Shown: positions 1 through 8,512 of the stretch, in pieces
Layout: every line of letters starts with the position of its first letter
How positions within the stretch are numbered: the stretch's first letter is position 1
Origin: Bacteroidales bacterium
Lineage (GTDB): Bacteria > Bacteroidota > Bacteroidia > Bacteroidales > WCHB1-69
Reading direction: 5' to 3'
Assembly (NCBI GenBank): GCA_017438945.1
Contig: JAFRUI010000012.1
Span: 1-63,966 of the forward strand
DNA length: 63,966 nucleotides
Position numbers and translations under genes: made by a program
The notes under the pieces: generated by a model
What the model was told of the DNA's origin: nothing
The model's database searches: none
What the model saw: only the letters and a program-made list of their open reading frames with translations

Positions 1-21
1 AACAAAATGTTTTTCTGCCAT
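1..21 (-). CDS. Start of a probable 2-oxoacid:ferredoxin oxidoreductase beta subunit (partial)
   Basis: Only seven codons (MAEKHFV) lie in the window, beginning 33 bp downstream of the korA stop on the same strand. In Bacteroidota the beta subunit normally follows the fused gamma-alpha subunit directly, so this is inferred to be its start. The visible residues alone do not identify it; the call rests on position. Confidence 0.45.
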
Positions 22-54
22 AATTATCTGTGATTAAATGGTTCGTGATTGAAA

Positions 55-1902
55 TTATTTGGCAAGCAGTCTTTCGAACTCGGCTTTCAGCTCGCCCACC
101 TCGAACGGGAGACCCATGATCTTGTTGTACTGGGTCATCGGGCATTCGGGGAACTGGGTGCGGAGGTAGCCGGCAAACTGACCGTTGTTAAGCTCGCAGA
201 CGACGATCTTCTTGTATTTCTTGAGGATGTCGCCGGTGTTCTTCGGCAGCGGGCAAATATAGTTGAAGTGGGTGTAAGCCACCTTCTTACCTTCCTTATT
301 CATCTCTTCCACAGCGAGGGTGAGCGCGCCGGAGGTGCCGCCCCATCCCACCACGAGAAGCTCGGCGTCAGGATCGCCGGTCACTTCCTGATCGGGGATG
401 TAGTTGGCCACACGGTTCACCTTCTCCTGACGGTTAGCCACCATCAAGGCGTGGTTCTCGGGATCGGTGCTCAGAGGTCCGTCGGGACATTTCTCCAGAC
501 CGCCCACACGGTGTCTCAAACCTTCCATGCCGGGCAGTGCCCATTCGCGAGCGAACGTGACGGGGTCACGACGGAACGGTCTGTAGTTGGGATCGTTAGG
601 CGTAGCCAGACGCGGTTTGATGTCAGGCATGTCGGCCATCTTGGGGATGCGGAACAGCTGGGAACCGTTGCCGAGGTAGCCGTCGGTGAGCAGGATGACG
701 GGGGTCATGTGCTCCAGGGCGACCTTGGCGGCGTTGTAAGCCCAGTAGAAGCAGTTGGCGCTGGAAGAGGCAGCCATCACCACGAGGGGAGCTTCACCGT
801 TACGGCCGTACAAAGCTTGGTTCAGGTCACTCTGCTCGGTCTTGGTGGGCAGACCCGTGGAAGGACCACCGCGCTGCACGTCAACGACGACGAGCGGCAG
901 TTCCACCATCACGGCCAAACCGAGGGCTTCGCTCTTCAGCGAGAGACCGGGACCGGAAGTGGAGGTGCAAGCCAAAGCGCCAGCGTAGGAAGCACCGATA
1001 GCGGAGCAAACACCTGCGATTTCGTCTTCCGCTTGGAAGACGCGAGCTCCTAAGGATTTATGTTTGGCGAGCTCCACCATCACATCCGTAGCGGGGGTGA
1101 TAGGGTAGGAGCCGAGGAACAGTCTGCGACCGGATTTCTCGGAAGCGGCCAGGAGACCCCAAGCGGTGGCGACGTTACCGGTGATGTTGCGGTAACGGCC
1201 CTTGGGCATGCTGTCGGCCTGCGCGATCTCGAAGATGTGGGAGTGCATCACTTCCAACTTGTCGGCATATTCGTAACCTTCCGTCAGGACGGCCTTGTTC
1301 AGTTTCACGACCTCGGGCTTCTTGGCGAACTTGCGCTCCAGGTAAGCGTAGGTCTGGTCGAGTTTCTTATGGGTGGCGTAGAAGATGATACCCAGCGCGA
1401 ACATGTTACGGCAGCGGTCGGCGGTCTTCTTGTCGGCGCCCTGCTCGTTGCCGATGCGTTGCGTGAACGAGGTGACGGGTGCCTTGATGATGGTGTAGGC
1501 ACGTTCCATCTCGTCCGTGAACGGGTTGTCGCTCTCGGTGTAGCCGGCTTTCTCGAGGGCCTCGTCGGTGAACGTGTCGATATCGACGATGATGGTGGCG
1601 CCTTTCTTGGCCCACTTGAGGTTCGACTTGAGGGAGGCCGGGTTCATGGCGACGAGGATGTCGCACTTGTCACCGGAACTGTAAATGTGATTACCCACGT
1701 GCACCTGATAGCCGGAGACGCCGGCGATGGTGTTGTGAGGGGCGCGGATTTCCGCCGGATAATCGGGGAAGGTGGCGATGTCGTTGCCTGTGAGGGCGGA
1801 AGCGTCCGAGAACAAGGTTCCGGAGAGCTGCATGCCGTCGCCAGAGTCACCCGCAAAACGGACGACGATGTCGTCAATTTTCGTGATTTGCTCTGTTGCC
1901 AT
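55..1902 (-). CDS. korA: 2-oxoacid (2-oxoglutarate):ferredoxin oxidoreductase, fused gamma-alpha subunit
   Basis: This 615-residue subunit would oxidise 2-oxoglutarate, or a related 2-oxoacid, to the acyl-CoA with transfer of electrons to ferredoxin. Residues about 12-195 form the gamma domain, with a glycine-rich start (FAGDSGDGMQ) typical of this fold. The alpha domain follows, with YPITPAT at 266-272, the AEDE stretch near 291 that faces thiamine diphosphate in the family, STSGPG at 314-319 and QRGGPSTG at 343-350. The fused order is usual for KorA of Bacteroidota. A TAATTTTG promoter box lies about 20 bp upstream of the start. The next gene downstream is probably the thiamine-diphosphate-binding beta subunit. 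Substrate choice between 2-oxoglutarate and other 2-oxoacids cannot be settled from this subunit. Confidence 0.93.
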   Translation of the reverse strand: MATEQITKIDDIVVRFAGDSGDGMQLSGTLFSDASALTGNDIATFPDYPAEIRAPHNTIAGVSGYQVHVGNHIYSSGDKCDILVAMNPASLKSNLKWAKKGATIIVDIDTFTDEALEKAGYTESDNPFTDEMERAYTIIKAPVTSFTQRIGNEQGADKKTADRCRNMFALGIIFYATHKKLDQTYAYLERKFAKKPEVVKLNKAVLTEGYEYADKLEVMHSHIFEIAQADSMPKGRYRNITGNVATAWGLLAASEKSGRRLFLGSYPITPATDVMVELAKHKSLGARVFQAEDEIAGVCSAIGASYAGALACTSTSGPGLSLKSEALGLAVMVELPLVVVDVQRGGPSTGLPTKTEQSDLNQALYGRNGEAPLVVMAASSSANCFYWAYNAAKVALEHMTPVILLTDGYLGNGSQLFRIPKMADMPDIKPRLATPNDPNYRPFRRDPVTFAREWALPGMEGLRHRVGGLEKCPDGPLSTDPENHALMVANRQEKVNRVANYIPDQEVTGDPDAELLVVGWGGTSGALTLAVEEMNKEGKKVAYTHFNYICPLPKNTGDILKKYKKIVVCELNNGQFAGYLRTQFPECPMTQYNKIMGLPFEVGELKAEFERLLAK

Positions 1903-1921
1903 AAATTCTTTTATTTTACTG

Positions 1922-1929
1922 CAAAATTA
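1922..1929 (-). promoter_or_regulatory. Bacteroidota -7 promoter box of korA
   Basis: TAATTTTG on the minus strand matches the Bacteroidota consensus TAnnTTTG and sits 20 bp upstream of the korA ATG. No well-spaced -33 TTTG box is evident. Confidence 0.55.
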
Positions 1930-2132
1930 TAAGTTGTCAAAAATAAAGTCCCACACCGCAAAAAGAACAAAACGAAAAATCAAGCAATCATCTGAAACAC
2001 AATAACTTAATTTTCCGTCCATCATCTTTTTTAGTATGGCGCAAAAATATCAAATTTAATGAGATTTCCAACGGAATTTTCGCGTGGCGGGAAATTTATT
2101 TTCGGGTGCGTACCATAGAGGGAGGACGCCAG

Positions 2133-4217
2133 TCACTCGTAATACTCGATCTTGCGCCACACGACTTCCGTCGCGATCATCGAGCCGTTGCAACTTTCGT
2201 ATCGCACGCGCTTCACCCAATTCCCCTGCTGGTCGTATTCATATTGGTAGCGGACAATCCTGAACGGATTGGCTTTTGTCTGATAACCGGCATGCTCCAC
2301 TAAATTGCCGTGCTCGTCATACGACCATTCTTCCAAAACGGCCATTTTGTAGTCGAAAAAGGACTCGTTGATCCTAAATTCCCCGACCAAGGCCTCCTTT
2401 TTCACCATTCTTCCAGCGGAATCGTAAGTGGTTTGGATATGACGGTCTAAAGTCCGCTGCGTGCCTTTCACATCATAATCCTTGCATTCAATCTCCCTTC
2501 CGGCGCTGTCATACTGGTAATAATTGTCCCATCCGCTGGGCTTCCAATCCCCGATGGAATATTTGCGGATCATATTATGTCGGTTGTCATATTCATACCC
2601 TTCATTCTTCCGGAACCCCTCGCATTTGCAGCTGTTATTGTTGCCGCGATAACCTTCGCAACGGCCATCGAAAACCATATTGTCCAAGCTGTCGTATTCA
2701 AAATAGTCCATCCATTGCACTGTTTTGCCATTGTTCATCTGATGCGCCACCAGATTTCCCCGGTCATCATAACAATAGCAATCGACGACACCGACGCTCT
2801 TTTTCCCGTGGTGCCCAAGATCGGACGGACAAGCCCTGCTTTTCATTTCATCCTTATAGATAAACTCCTCCACTCGCACAGGTTTTCCCTCGTCGTTTAA
2901 CGTGATCACCTTTTCGCTTAAGCCGTCAAATTTTCGATAATAGGTTGATAACATGGTCAGATGCCCGTTTTTGTCATATTCGAAATTAATATCTCGACCA
3001 ACAGAGCCCAACATCACTTGCTTTAGAGCTCCGGAAGCATTAAGATAGTATTTGGCCACAAATGCGGTGGAATCATAATCCTCCTCAGACAAAGGACGGG
3101 CGTTGTTGAGATCATAAACCAAGGAATCTTTCAGGAATAACTTTTCGACCTGACTTATGCACAAATTTCCATTGCGCAAAAAATGCCACGTCTGCTGTTT
3201 GGCCCAAAGGTCCTTGACGTGTTCCAGCACTTCGGTTTGCACAACCGATTTGACAGTCCCGTTCAGCGAGATGTCCAAATGTTTGTAGTCGCCATAGAAA
3301 AGTTGGAACTCCTGATAAGGCTCTGTGGAGACAAATTCAGTTTTCTCCCGTGGCTCAACGGCTTCTGCAGATACGCCGACAGAATCGGGGATGAAAACCT
3401 CAAATGCTCTGTAACGAGAACTATTTTGAGTATCGGTTTTCTTGCCTCCCTTGACAATCTCGATTATGTCATTGTGCAGCTTTTCGTAATCAATGTTCTC
3501 CTTGTAGGTGTATTCGTACATGGAGTTCCGTATTTCGCTGTTCTCCGTTGAGATGTATCTCGTCATGATGTAGTCGAAAGGCATATCTGTACCATGAAAC
3601 ATAATCAAATGCAGGCGGTATAGCTGGTCTTTGTCGCTGCCGTCGGGGTTGGTGCTGTAAACGTAATAGACCACCTTGGTGAAACTGGTGGAGAAACGGT
3701 TTTTCGGCAACTCGTCGTACCATTCGTAACCCCAGATGTTCAGCGTGTCTATCTTGAAAAAATCGAAGTTGTAATAGTGGCAAAGCTCGTACTCGCATGG
3801 CAATTTGTTCTTTTTGTGCGCTTTGTACAACAGCGCCCTGTTTTCGGCGGCTTTCTTATAATTCCCCAAACCTGAGTAGCAGACAATCTTGTTACGGATG
3901 GCAAAATAATCGGTTGCCGGCTTCATCAAGGTCTGCATCTCTTCATTGAGCTTCAACGCCTCCTCGAAGTTTTCTTGGTACCTGTATGCCATTTCAAGCA
4001 TATAGGCTGTCCTGTAATAATCGAAGGTGGCATCCTTGTAAGTCCGACTTTTGTCAGCCGGAAGCCCCTGCCAACGCTGTTTGGCGTACCGGTATGCCTC
4101 GTCGAAGAGACCTGACTGGCATAGACTGTCGATATGCTTCTCATGCGGGTCGCTTTGCGCGTAAACATCAACAGCGATTAAGGCGAAAATGGCCAACAAC
4201 ACGAATACTTTTCTCAT
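2133..4217 (-). CDS. Secreted protein with YD/RHS-like repeats, function unknown
   Basis: A 694-residue exported protein. Residues 1-20 form a signal peptide ending at A|Q. Residues about 22-140 are helix-rich with a TPR-like spacing of Ala, Tyr and Leu. The second half (about 380-690) has six or seven loosely repeated units with the pattern YD-x-x-G-N/R-x, for example FEYDKNGHL, CYDDRGNLV, YEYDNRHNM, YQYDSAGREI, SYDEHGNLV and YEYDQQGNWV. These resemble the YD repeats of RHS proteins and of cell-surface Bacteroidota proteins. No toxin domain or T9SS tail is visible. It is transcribed alone from a TAATTTTG box about 90 bp upstream. An extracellular or periplasmic location is inferred; the role is unknown. 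Confidence 0.8.
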   Translation of the reverse strand: MRKVFVLLAIFALIAVDVYAQSDPHEKHIDSLCQSGLFDEAYRYAKQRWQGLPADKSRTYKDATFDYYRTAYMLEMAYRYQENFEEALKLNEEMQTLMKPATDYFAIRNKIVCYSGLGNYKKAAENRALLYKAHKKNKLPCEYELCHYYNFDFFKIDTLNIWGYEWYDELPKNRFSTSFTKVVYYVYSTNPDGSDKDQLYRLHLIMFHGTDMPFDYIMTRYISTENSEIRNSMYEYTYKENIDYEKLHNDIIEIVKGGKKTDTQNSSRYRAFEVFIPDSVGVSAEAVEPREKTEFVSTEPYQEFQLFYGDYKHLDISLNGTVKSVVQTEVLEHVKDLWAKQQTWHFLRNGNLCISQVEKLFLKDSLVYDLNNARPLSEEDYDSTAFVAKYYLNASGALKQVMLGSVGRDINFEYDKNGHLTMLSTYYRKFDGLSEKVITLNDEGKPVRVEEFIYKDEMKSRACPSDLGHHGKKSVGVVDCYCYDDRGNLVAHQMNNGKTVQWMDYFEYDSLDNMVFDGRCEGYRGNNNSCKCEGFRKNEGYEYDNRHNMIRKYSIGDWKPSGWDNYYQYDSAGREIECKDYDVKGTQRTLDRHIQTTYDSAGRMVKKEALVGEFRINESFFDYKMAVLEEWSYDEHGNLVEHAGYQTKANPFRIVRYQYEYDQQGNWVKRVRYESCNGSMIATEVVWRKIEYYE

Positions 4218-4308
4218 AAAACACAGAGGACTTCCACAAAAACCTTTTCACGTTGTCGCCGACCATGACGCGAAGTCCGTTTAACATCAAGATGAGCAAA
4301 CAACGCTG

Positions 4309-4316
4309 CAAAATTA
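4309..4316 (-). promoter_or_regulatory. Bacteroidota -7 box for the YD-repeat protein gene
   Basis: TAATTTTG on the minus strand, leaving a 5' leader of about 85 nt before the ATG at 4217. It lies in the divergent spacer between this gene and the plus-strand outer membrane protein gene at 4458. Confidence 0.5.
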
Positions 4317-4457
4317 ATACAATTATCTGCATATATAACACAAAAAATGCGAAAGGTTGCAGTTTGTTGATAATTCCGTTTTTTTTCGCTTTCGTGTCAT
4401 ATACTAAAATCACCTTTTTCAGCGTTGTGATATAAGTTGTATTTTAAAACCACAAAT

Positions 4458-5846
4458 ATGTCAAAGCATACCCTTATCTGTCTTTTGTTGTTGCTTGGAA
4501 TGGGAGTGGGGACGGTCTGCGGACAAGAAGATTCCGTCAGAATCTCCAATCCGCCTGTGAAGATCCCGATTTGGGACAACGGATTCCGCATCGGGCTGAC
4601 CTCCCAGGCCCAGCTGGTGCTGCCCGCCACCCTCTCGGCCGATGACCCTTACGTGAAGAGCCAGCCCGGCTTCGGGGGCGAGAACGGCATCGAACTCTCC
4701 TACCATTTCGGCTATTTCGGGGTCTCCCTGGGGCTGACCTTCGGAACTTTCCGCGTGTTCAACTTCAAGCCCCACTTCGATGACGCGCCTGGCGCCGACT
4801 TTGACGACCCGGACTTTTGGTTCTACAACCAATTTCACCATTACTCGATGGTCCACAACGTCTTCCTCCCGCTAAAGTTCGAGTTCCACTACCCGTTCAA
4901 CGACAAGTTCGCCATCATGGCCGACATCGGGACGAAGCTCGCCGTTGGATACCAACTTCGAATGGCTGACGGGAGCATGTGGATGACGACCTACGAGGAT
5001 GCGGCGATGAAGCCGCTGTTCGCCTCTTTGGTGACGGACGTCGGGTTCTACTACCGCCTGCCCTACGGTGACCTGATCCGAGGCTCCATTGGGGCGAACG
5101 TGGGATTCCAGCACGTGACGGACGGTGAGTACAGTTACCAAAATCCGAGCTGCAACGTGGAGGGGTCAGGGACTTTTTTCAGCAGGAACACCAATTTCAA
5201 TGTGCAGGCGGCCTATATCCACACTTTCCACCGCTACAAGCAGCGCCGCGTGACGGAAACCGCCTGGAAAACGGAACTGCCGCGCCACGAGTTCCAGTTC
5301 AACGTCGGCGACCCGGTGCTGACCGCAAACAGCAGCAATATCGGCTTTGACAATTTCTTCTGCAGTCTTTTCCGCGGATTCCCGTACATCTATTCCCCGA
5401 CGTATTGGACTCGACCCATCGGCGACTATCCCATAACCCGTATTGTACCGACGTTTTCCTTCAATTACCACTACCGCGCCGCAAAGTGGCTATGGGTGGG
5501 CGGACTCACCACGGTTTCCGGACTGCACAACACCTGGCACGACCGTTTCACGGACGAAGTGACCGGCCACGGCAGTGAAGTCCACGTCACACTGATGCCC
5601 GACCTGCGCTTCTCCTACCTCAACCGCAAGCATGTGACCTTATATTCCGGATTCGGGCTCGGACTGAATATGAAATTTATGCACGACCCCCATCTTTACG
5701 GCGAAGACACCCAGTCGTATTATGGCTTGGCCTTCCAGCTGACCGCTTTCGGCGTGAAGGCCGGCGCAAAACACTGGTTCGGCGACTTGGAATTGGGCTA
5801 CGGTGACAAGGGAATTATATCAGCAGGATTTGGATATGAGTTTTAA
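4458..5846 (+). CDS. Probable outer membrane beta-barrel protein, function unknown
   Basis: 462 residues from the ATG at 4458. This start is preferred over 4437 because it gives a clean signal peptide (MSKHTLICLLLLLGMGVGTV, cleaved near CG|Q). The mature part alternates polar and aromatic residues in strand-like stretches (YHFGYFGVSLGLTFG, YHYRAAKWLWVGGL, VTLYSGFGLGLN) and ends in ...GFGYEF. A terminal aromatic residue is typical of barrels inserted by the BAM machinery. Two lipoprotein genes follow on the same strand after 29 bp and 76 bp, suggesting a small envelope operon. No specific substrate family is recognised. Confidence 0.75.
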   Translation: MSKHTLICLLLLLGMGVGTVCGQEDSVRISNPPVKIPIWDNGFRIGLTSQAQLVLPATLSADDPYVKSQPGFGGENGIELSYHFGYFGVSLGLTFGTFRVFNFKPHFDDAPGADFDDPDFWFYNQFHHYSMVHNVFLPLKFEFHYPFNDKFAIMADIGTKLAVGYQLRMADGSMWMTTYEDAAMKPLFASLVTDVGFYYRLPYGDLIRGSIGANVGFQHVTDGEYSYQNPSCNVEGSGTFFSRNTNFNVQAAYIHTFHRYKQRRVTETAWKTELPRHEFQFNVGDPVLTANSSNIGFDNFFCSLFRGFPYIYSPTYWTRPIGDYPITRIVPTFSFNYHYRAAKWLWVGGLTTVSGLHNTWHDRFTDEVTGHGSEVHVTLMPDLRFSYLNRKHVTLYSGFGLGLNMKFMHDPHLYGEDTQSYYGLAFQLTAFGVKAGAKHWFGDLELGYGDKGIISAGFGYEF

Positions 5847-5875
5847 TTTGTTAATAATGAAAACGTTATAATATC

Positions 5876-6727
5876 ATGAAGAAATCAATAAAAGTTGTCA
5901 TTATGATACTAGCCGTCGTGATGATGGCGGGCTGCGAAGTCGGCGAAGGCGAACTGATGAAGACCAAAACCGGACATCTGATGTACCTCGGCTGGACGGA
6001 CGACATCAACGGTATTGTGTTCAACATAGTGGAGCCGGCCTTCAACCTCAACGCTTGGGTGCAAGCGTCTGAAGATCAGAAACCGGAGATTTTCCAGAAA
6101 CACTTTTACAGCAACGCGGTCATCGATGTGTTGTCGGACCACACGTGGCGGATCCGGGTTGAAGGCACCACGGCCTCGCTTCGGGTGGTGTTGGTAAATG
6201 GAGCTTCGCTTGCGGAAACCGGGGCGAAGATGCGGTTGCTCTATACGAAAAATTATGATCACAGCGTTTGGACAAACACCGTCTTTGTCTTGGAGAACAA
6301 GGGGGACGGTCTGTGGGATTTTTACTCCGAAGATGGGCAAATCCATCTCCAATTCACGCTCGGCACGTCTGAAGTCCCTGAATCGCTCTCCGAGACACCC
6401 CTCAAGATAGCAGGTGCCGGCACTTTCACCGAAAGAACCGTCATATCACATTGCTCGGGGGATGTCTGCTCAGAGGAGACCTACTTTACCTACCTGTCGT
6501 ACGACATTCAACAGCCGTTCGAGGCCAGCTGGACGCAGGATGCGAGACGCATCAATTGGACAAGTCAGTTTAACCGGAGTGATTATTTTATCGCGTTTTC
6601 CGCCGGCAAGGTGCATCTGCAGGCCCTCGATGAGGAAGGTCAGAGCAACGCCGCCGGTATCACCGTGCTCAACCCCGAGGAAATCGAAATCGAGATGGAC
6701 GGCATCGTGCAACGGAGGAAGGTGTGA
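5876..6727 (+). CDS. Lipoprotein, function unknown
   Basis: 283 residues with a lipoprotein signal peptide; the lipobox MAGC puts the lipidated cysteine at residue 20. The mature part is acidic and strand-rich and ends with an NPEEIEIEMDG segment of the kind seen in small Bacteroidota beta-sandwich domains. It starts 29 bp after the probable outer membrane protein, so the two are probably co-transcribed. A heptamer array (AGTTAGT/AGTTAGC) begins 3 bp after its stop. No known domain is recognised. Confidence 0.7.
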   Translation: MKKSIKVVIMILAVVMMAGCEVGEGELMKTKTGHLMYLGWTDDINGIVFNIVEPAFNLNAWVQASEDQKPEIFQKHFYSNAVIDVLSDHTWRIRVEGTTASLRVVLVNGASLAETGAKMRLLYTKNYDHSVWTNTVFVLENKGDGLWDFYSEDGQIHLQFTLGTSEVPESLSETPLKIAGAGTFTERTVISHCSGDVCSEETYFTYLSYDIQQPFEASWTQDARRINWTSQFNRSDYFIAFSAGKVHLQALDEEGQSNAAGITVLNPEEIEIEMDGIVQRRKV

Positions 6728-6730
6728 ACA

Positions 6731-6758
6731 AGTTAGTAGTTAGCAGTTAGCAGTTGGG
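6731..6758 (+). repeat. Heptamer array, four AGTTAGN-like units
   Basis: The units read AGTTAGT, AGTTAGC, AGTTAGC and AGTTGGG, starting 3 bp after the stop of the upstream lipoprotein gene. The same word family recurs after pyrK and at the recX stop. Confidence 0.85.
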
Positions 6759-6803
6759 GGAAAGGGGCGGAAAGTACTGATTCTCTTCTTCTTTTTGGAA
6801 TCA

Positions 6804-7361
6804 ATGAAAAAAATCCTACTGTTTCTGGTAATAACCTTTGTGCTTCAGGCGTGTGCGATCGTACGTACGCCTGGTTTCAACAGTGGTTACAAACGATTGA
6901 CGGCCGAGGAACAGAAACAGATTTGCTTTGTGAGTTCGGTGGAAGAAATCCCTAACCAGAACGACGGCAGAATCATGGCCGTTACAGCCGAGCAGCTGTC
7001 GGTGCTGTTGAAGAAAAATGGGACCACGCTGCTTTACTTATGGTCGCCCCATTGCTCAAGTAGCGTTTGCGTTTCTTTGAAAGCCGTTCAAGATTACTGT
7101 GACCAAGCCAATTTGTCCTTGTATGTTTTAACCGAATATTACACTGATGCGTTTACGCAGATTGAATTCTTGTCACGTCCGATGCTGAGTGTCAATGAGT
7201 TTTATTATAAAACCAGCTACTGCAATTCATACATGAAACGGTTTCTGTCAGAATTGATACCCGATGACAAACGAGAGAGCGATTCGAATCATCGATTTCT
7301 GCTGTTCTCAAAAGGAAGTTTTGTGCAATCGTATGAAAGAATGGAAGATGTTTTTCCTTAA
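6804..7361 (+). CDS. Small lipoprotein with a possible thioredoxin-like fold
   Basis: 185 residues from the ATG at 6804; an in-frame TTG nine bases earlier is less likely. The lipobox LQAC places the lipidated cysteine at residue 17. Residues about 55-80 (VLLKKNGTTLLYLWSPHCSSSVC) have the strand-W-x-P-x-C layout of thioredoxin-fold proteins. The two cysteines are four residues apart (CSSSVC) rather than the usual CxxC, so classical oxidoreductase activity is doubtful. It is third in a run of envelope genes. Its TAA stop is the first triplet of a composite palindromic repeat. The fold assignment is inference from one motif. Confidence 0.6.
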   Translation: MKKILLFLVITFVLQACAIVRTPGFNSGYKRLTAEEQKQICFVSSVEEIPNQNDGRIMAVTAEQLSVLLKKNGTTLLYLWSPHCSSSVCVSLKAVQDYCDQANLSLYVLTEYYTDAFTQIEFLSRPMLSVNEFYYKTSYCNSYMKRFLSELIPDDKRESDSNHRFLLFSKGSFVQSYERMEDVFP

Positions 7362-7433
7362 GCAGCCTCGAAGAGGCAAGACGCGCGAAGCGCAATTAAC
7401 CCCATATATGCAACGAAGGAGCGCAGTGTGGGG
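7359..7433 (+). repeat. Composite palindromic element, copy 1
   Basis: Module A is an AGCAGCC...GGCAAGA hairpin, module B is CGCGCGAAGCGC, and module C begins TTAACCCCATA and ends GCGCAGTGTGGGG. The element starts at the stop codon of the upstream lipoprotein gene. Related full or partial copies lie near 13.6, 17.7, 22.8, 26.1, 26.2, 55.9 and 62.5 kb. Confidence 0.75.
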
Positions 7434-7457
7434 CGGCGAGGACACAGCTCCGTAACA

Positions 7458-7474
7458 GCGTCTCGGAGAGACGC
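7458..7474. repeat. Short hairpin GCGTCTC-GGA-GAGACGC
   Basis: A perfect 7-bp stem with a GGA loop. Two hairpins at 26132 and 26169 share the layout with a compensatory stem change (GCGTGTC/GACACGC), which suggests that the structure rather than the sequence is kept. Confidence 0.6.
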
Positions 7475-7543
7475 AACTCCTTGAAAAAAATTTTTCCACA
7501 AGCTGCAACCCTTTGGCATTTCTGCGTCCTATAAATAAAGTTG

Positions 7544-7551
7544 TAATTTTG
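7544..7551 (+). promoter_or_regulatory. Bacteroidota -7 box upstream of the gene at 7593
   Basis: TAATTTTG, 41 bp before the ATG. A TTTG at 7512-7515 is too distant to be a convincing -33 box. Confidence 0.5.
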
Positions 7552-7592
7552 TCACGTTGAATGAATAGAGTTTATCATCAAAACAAAGAAAA

Positions 7593-8465
7593 ATGAAAAG
7601 ATCCATGACCGTTGCGGTTTTGTTGCTGCTCGCCGGATTCAGTCTGATGGCGCAACCATCCCTCGTTGTGCGGGTTGACACCCTCTTTGTAGTAGGAAAT
7701 GAAGCCGCTTTCGACGGTTATTCATTCGAGCTCTACCATAACCGATGGTGTTTTTCAATGTCAAATCTGGATCCGGCTGTCATGTATGAGGATGACCTCT
7801 ACACTGTCAGTATAAAAGGACATGACGATATCATTTTCACGGAAAAGCAACCTTCTTGGTATATAGATTCCCATAATGGATGGCCGCAATACGAATATGT
7901 AAATCGGCAACACTATTTTCCCGAGAGATTCTACCAAATCCTTCGTAATGGAGGTTACTACTATTTTGTTTATAAAAATAAGGTGGATAGTCTGAATATT
8001 GGAAAAGGTCCAGGAAACCCGTTGGTAAAGAATACTTTGCCCGTTATTTGGGATGTCAATGACGTCGTTCATAAATCCAAATGGTGTGATCCGATAAGCG
8101 GTTATGGTGGCTGGGTGATACGCGATTGGTTTTGTTGTCTCGGTTGTGGTTGCTATCCTTTCTCTAAACCCATTGACACCACTTATTGCGGTGCTTTCGT
8201 AGCGGATAACCATGTATATTATCTCCTTGACTATGACAAAGAGATTTTCATCGCCCAAAGACACGGCGATAACATGACCAATGTCTTGGACTTGGGCACG
8301 GGATGGTCTTTCGATTATGGATACAACTGGTGGAATCTCGGTCCGGGCGACAACCGCTTAATGAAACCATTTCATACTACCGACGGCACTGCGGGTCTGC
8401 TGACCATCGATGGTAATGACATCCATGTCCAATATGTCATGTCACCCAAGACGGTGGTGCCGTAA
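7593..8465 (+). CDS. Secreted protein of unknown function (DKNYY-like)
   Basis: 290 residues with a signal peptide (MKRSMTVAVLLLLAGFSLMA|Q). The mature part is rich in Tyr, Trp and Asp. Segments such as YYFVYKNKVDSLN and ADNHVYYLLDYDKE resemble the DKNYY-type repeats of secreted Bacteroidota proteins, though this is a weak match by eye. It stands alone between a promoter box and a hairpin that separates it from the convergent gene at 8513. Function unknown. Confidence 0.7.
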   Translation: MKRSMTVAVLLLLAGFSLMAQPSLVVRVDTLFVVGNEAAFDGYSFELYHNRWCFSMSNLDPAVMYEDDLYTVSIKGHDDIIFTEKQPSWYIDSHNGWPQYEYVNRQHYFPERFYQILRNGGYYYFVYKNKVDSLNIGKGPGNPLVKNTLPVIWDVNDVVHKSKWCDPISGYGGWVIRDWFCCLGCGCYPFSKPIDTTYCGAFVADNHVYYLLDYDKEIFIAQRHGDNMTNVLDLGTGWSFDYGYNWWNLGPGDNRLMKPFHTTDGTAGLLTIDGNDIHVQYVMSPKTVVP

Positions 8466-8475
8466 CCGCCCTGCC

Positions 8476-8495
8476 TGCACACCTGACGGTGTGCA
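8476..8495. terminator. Hairpin between convergent genes
   Basis: TGCACACC-TGAC-GGTGTGCA is a perfect 8-bp stem with a tetraloop, 11 bp after the stop at 8465 and 18 bp before the convergent gene's stop. It has no U-tract on either side, so intrinsic termination is uncertain. Confidence 0.4.
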
Positions 8496-8512
8496 AACCC
8501 GCTTGCGAGACT

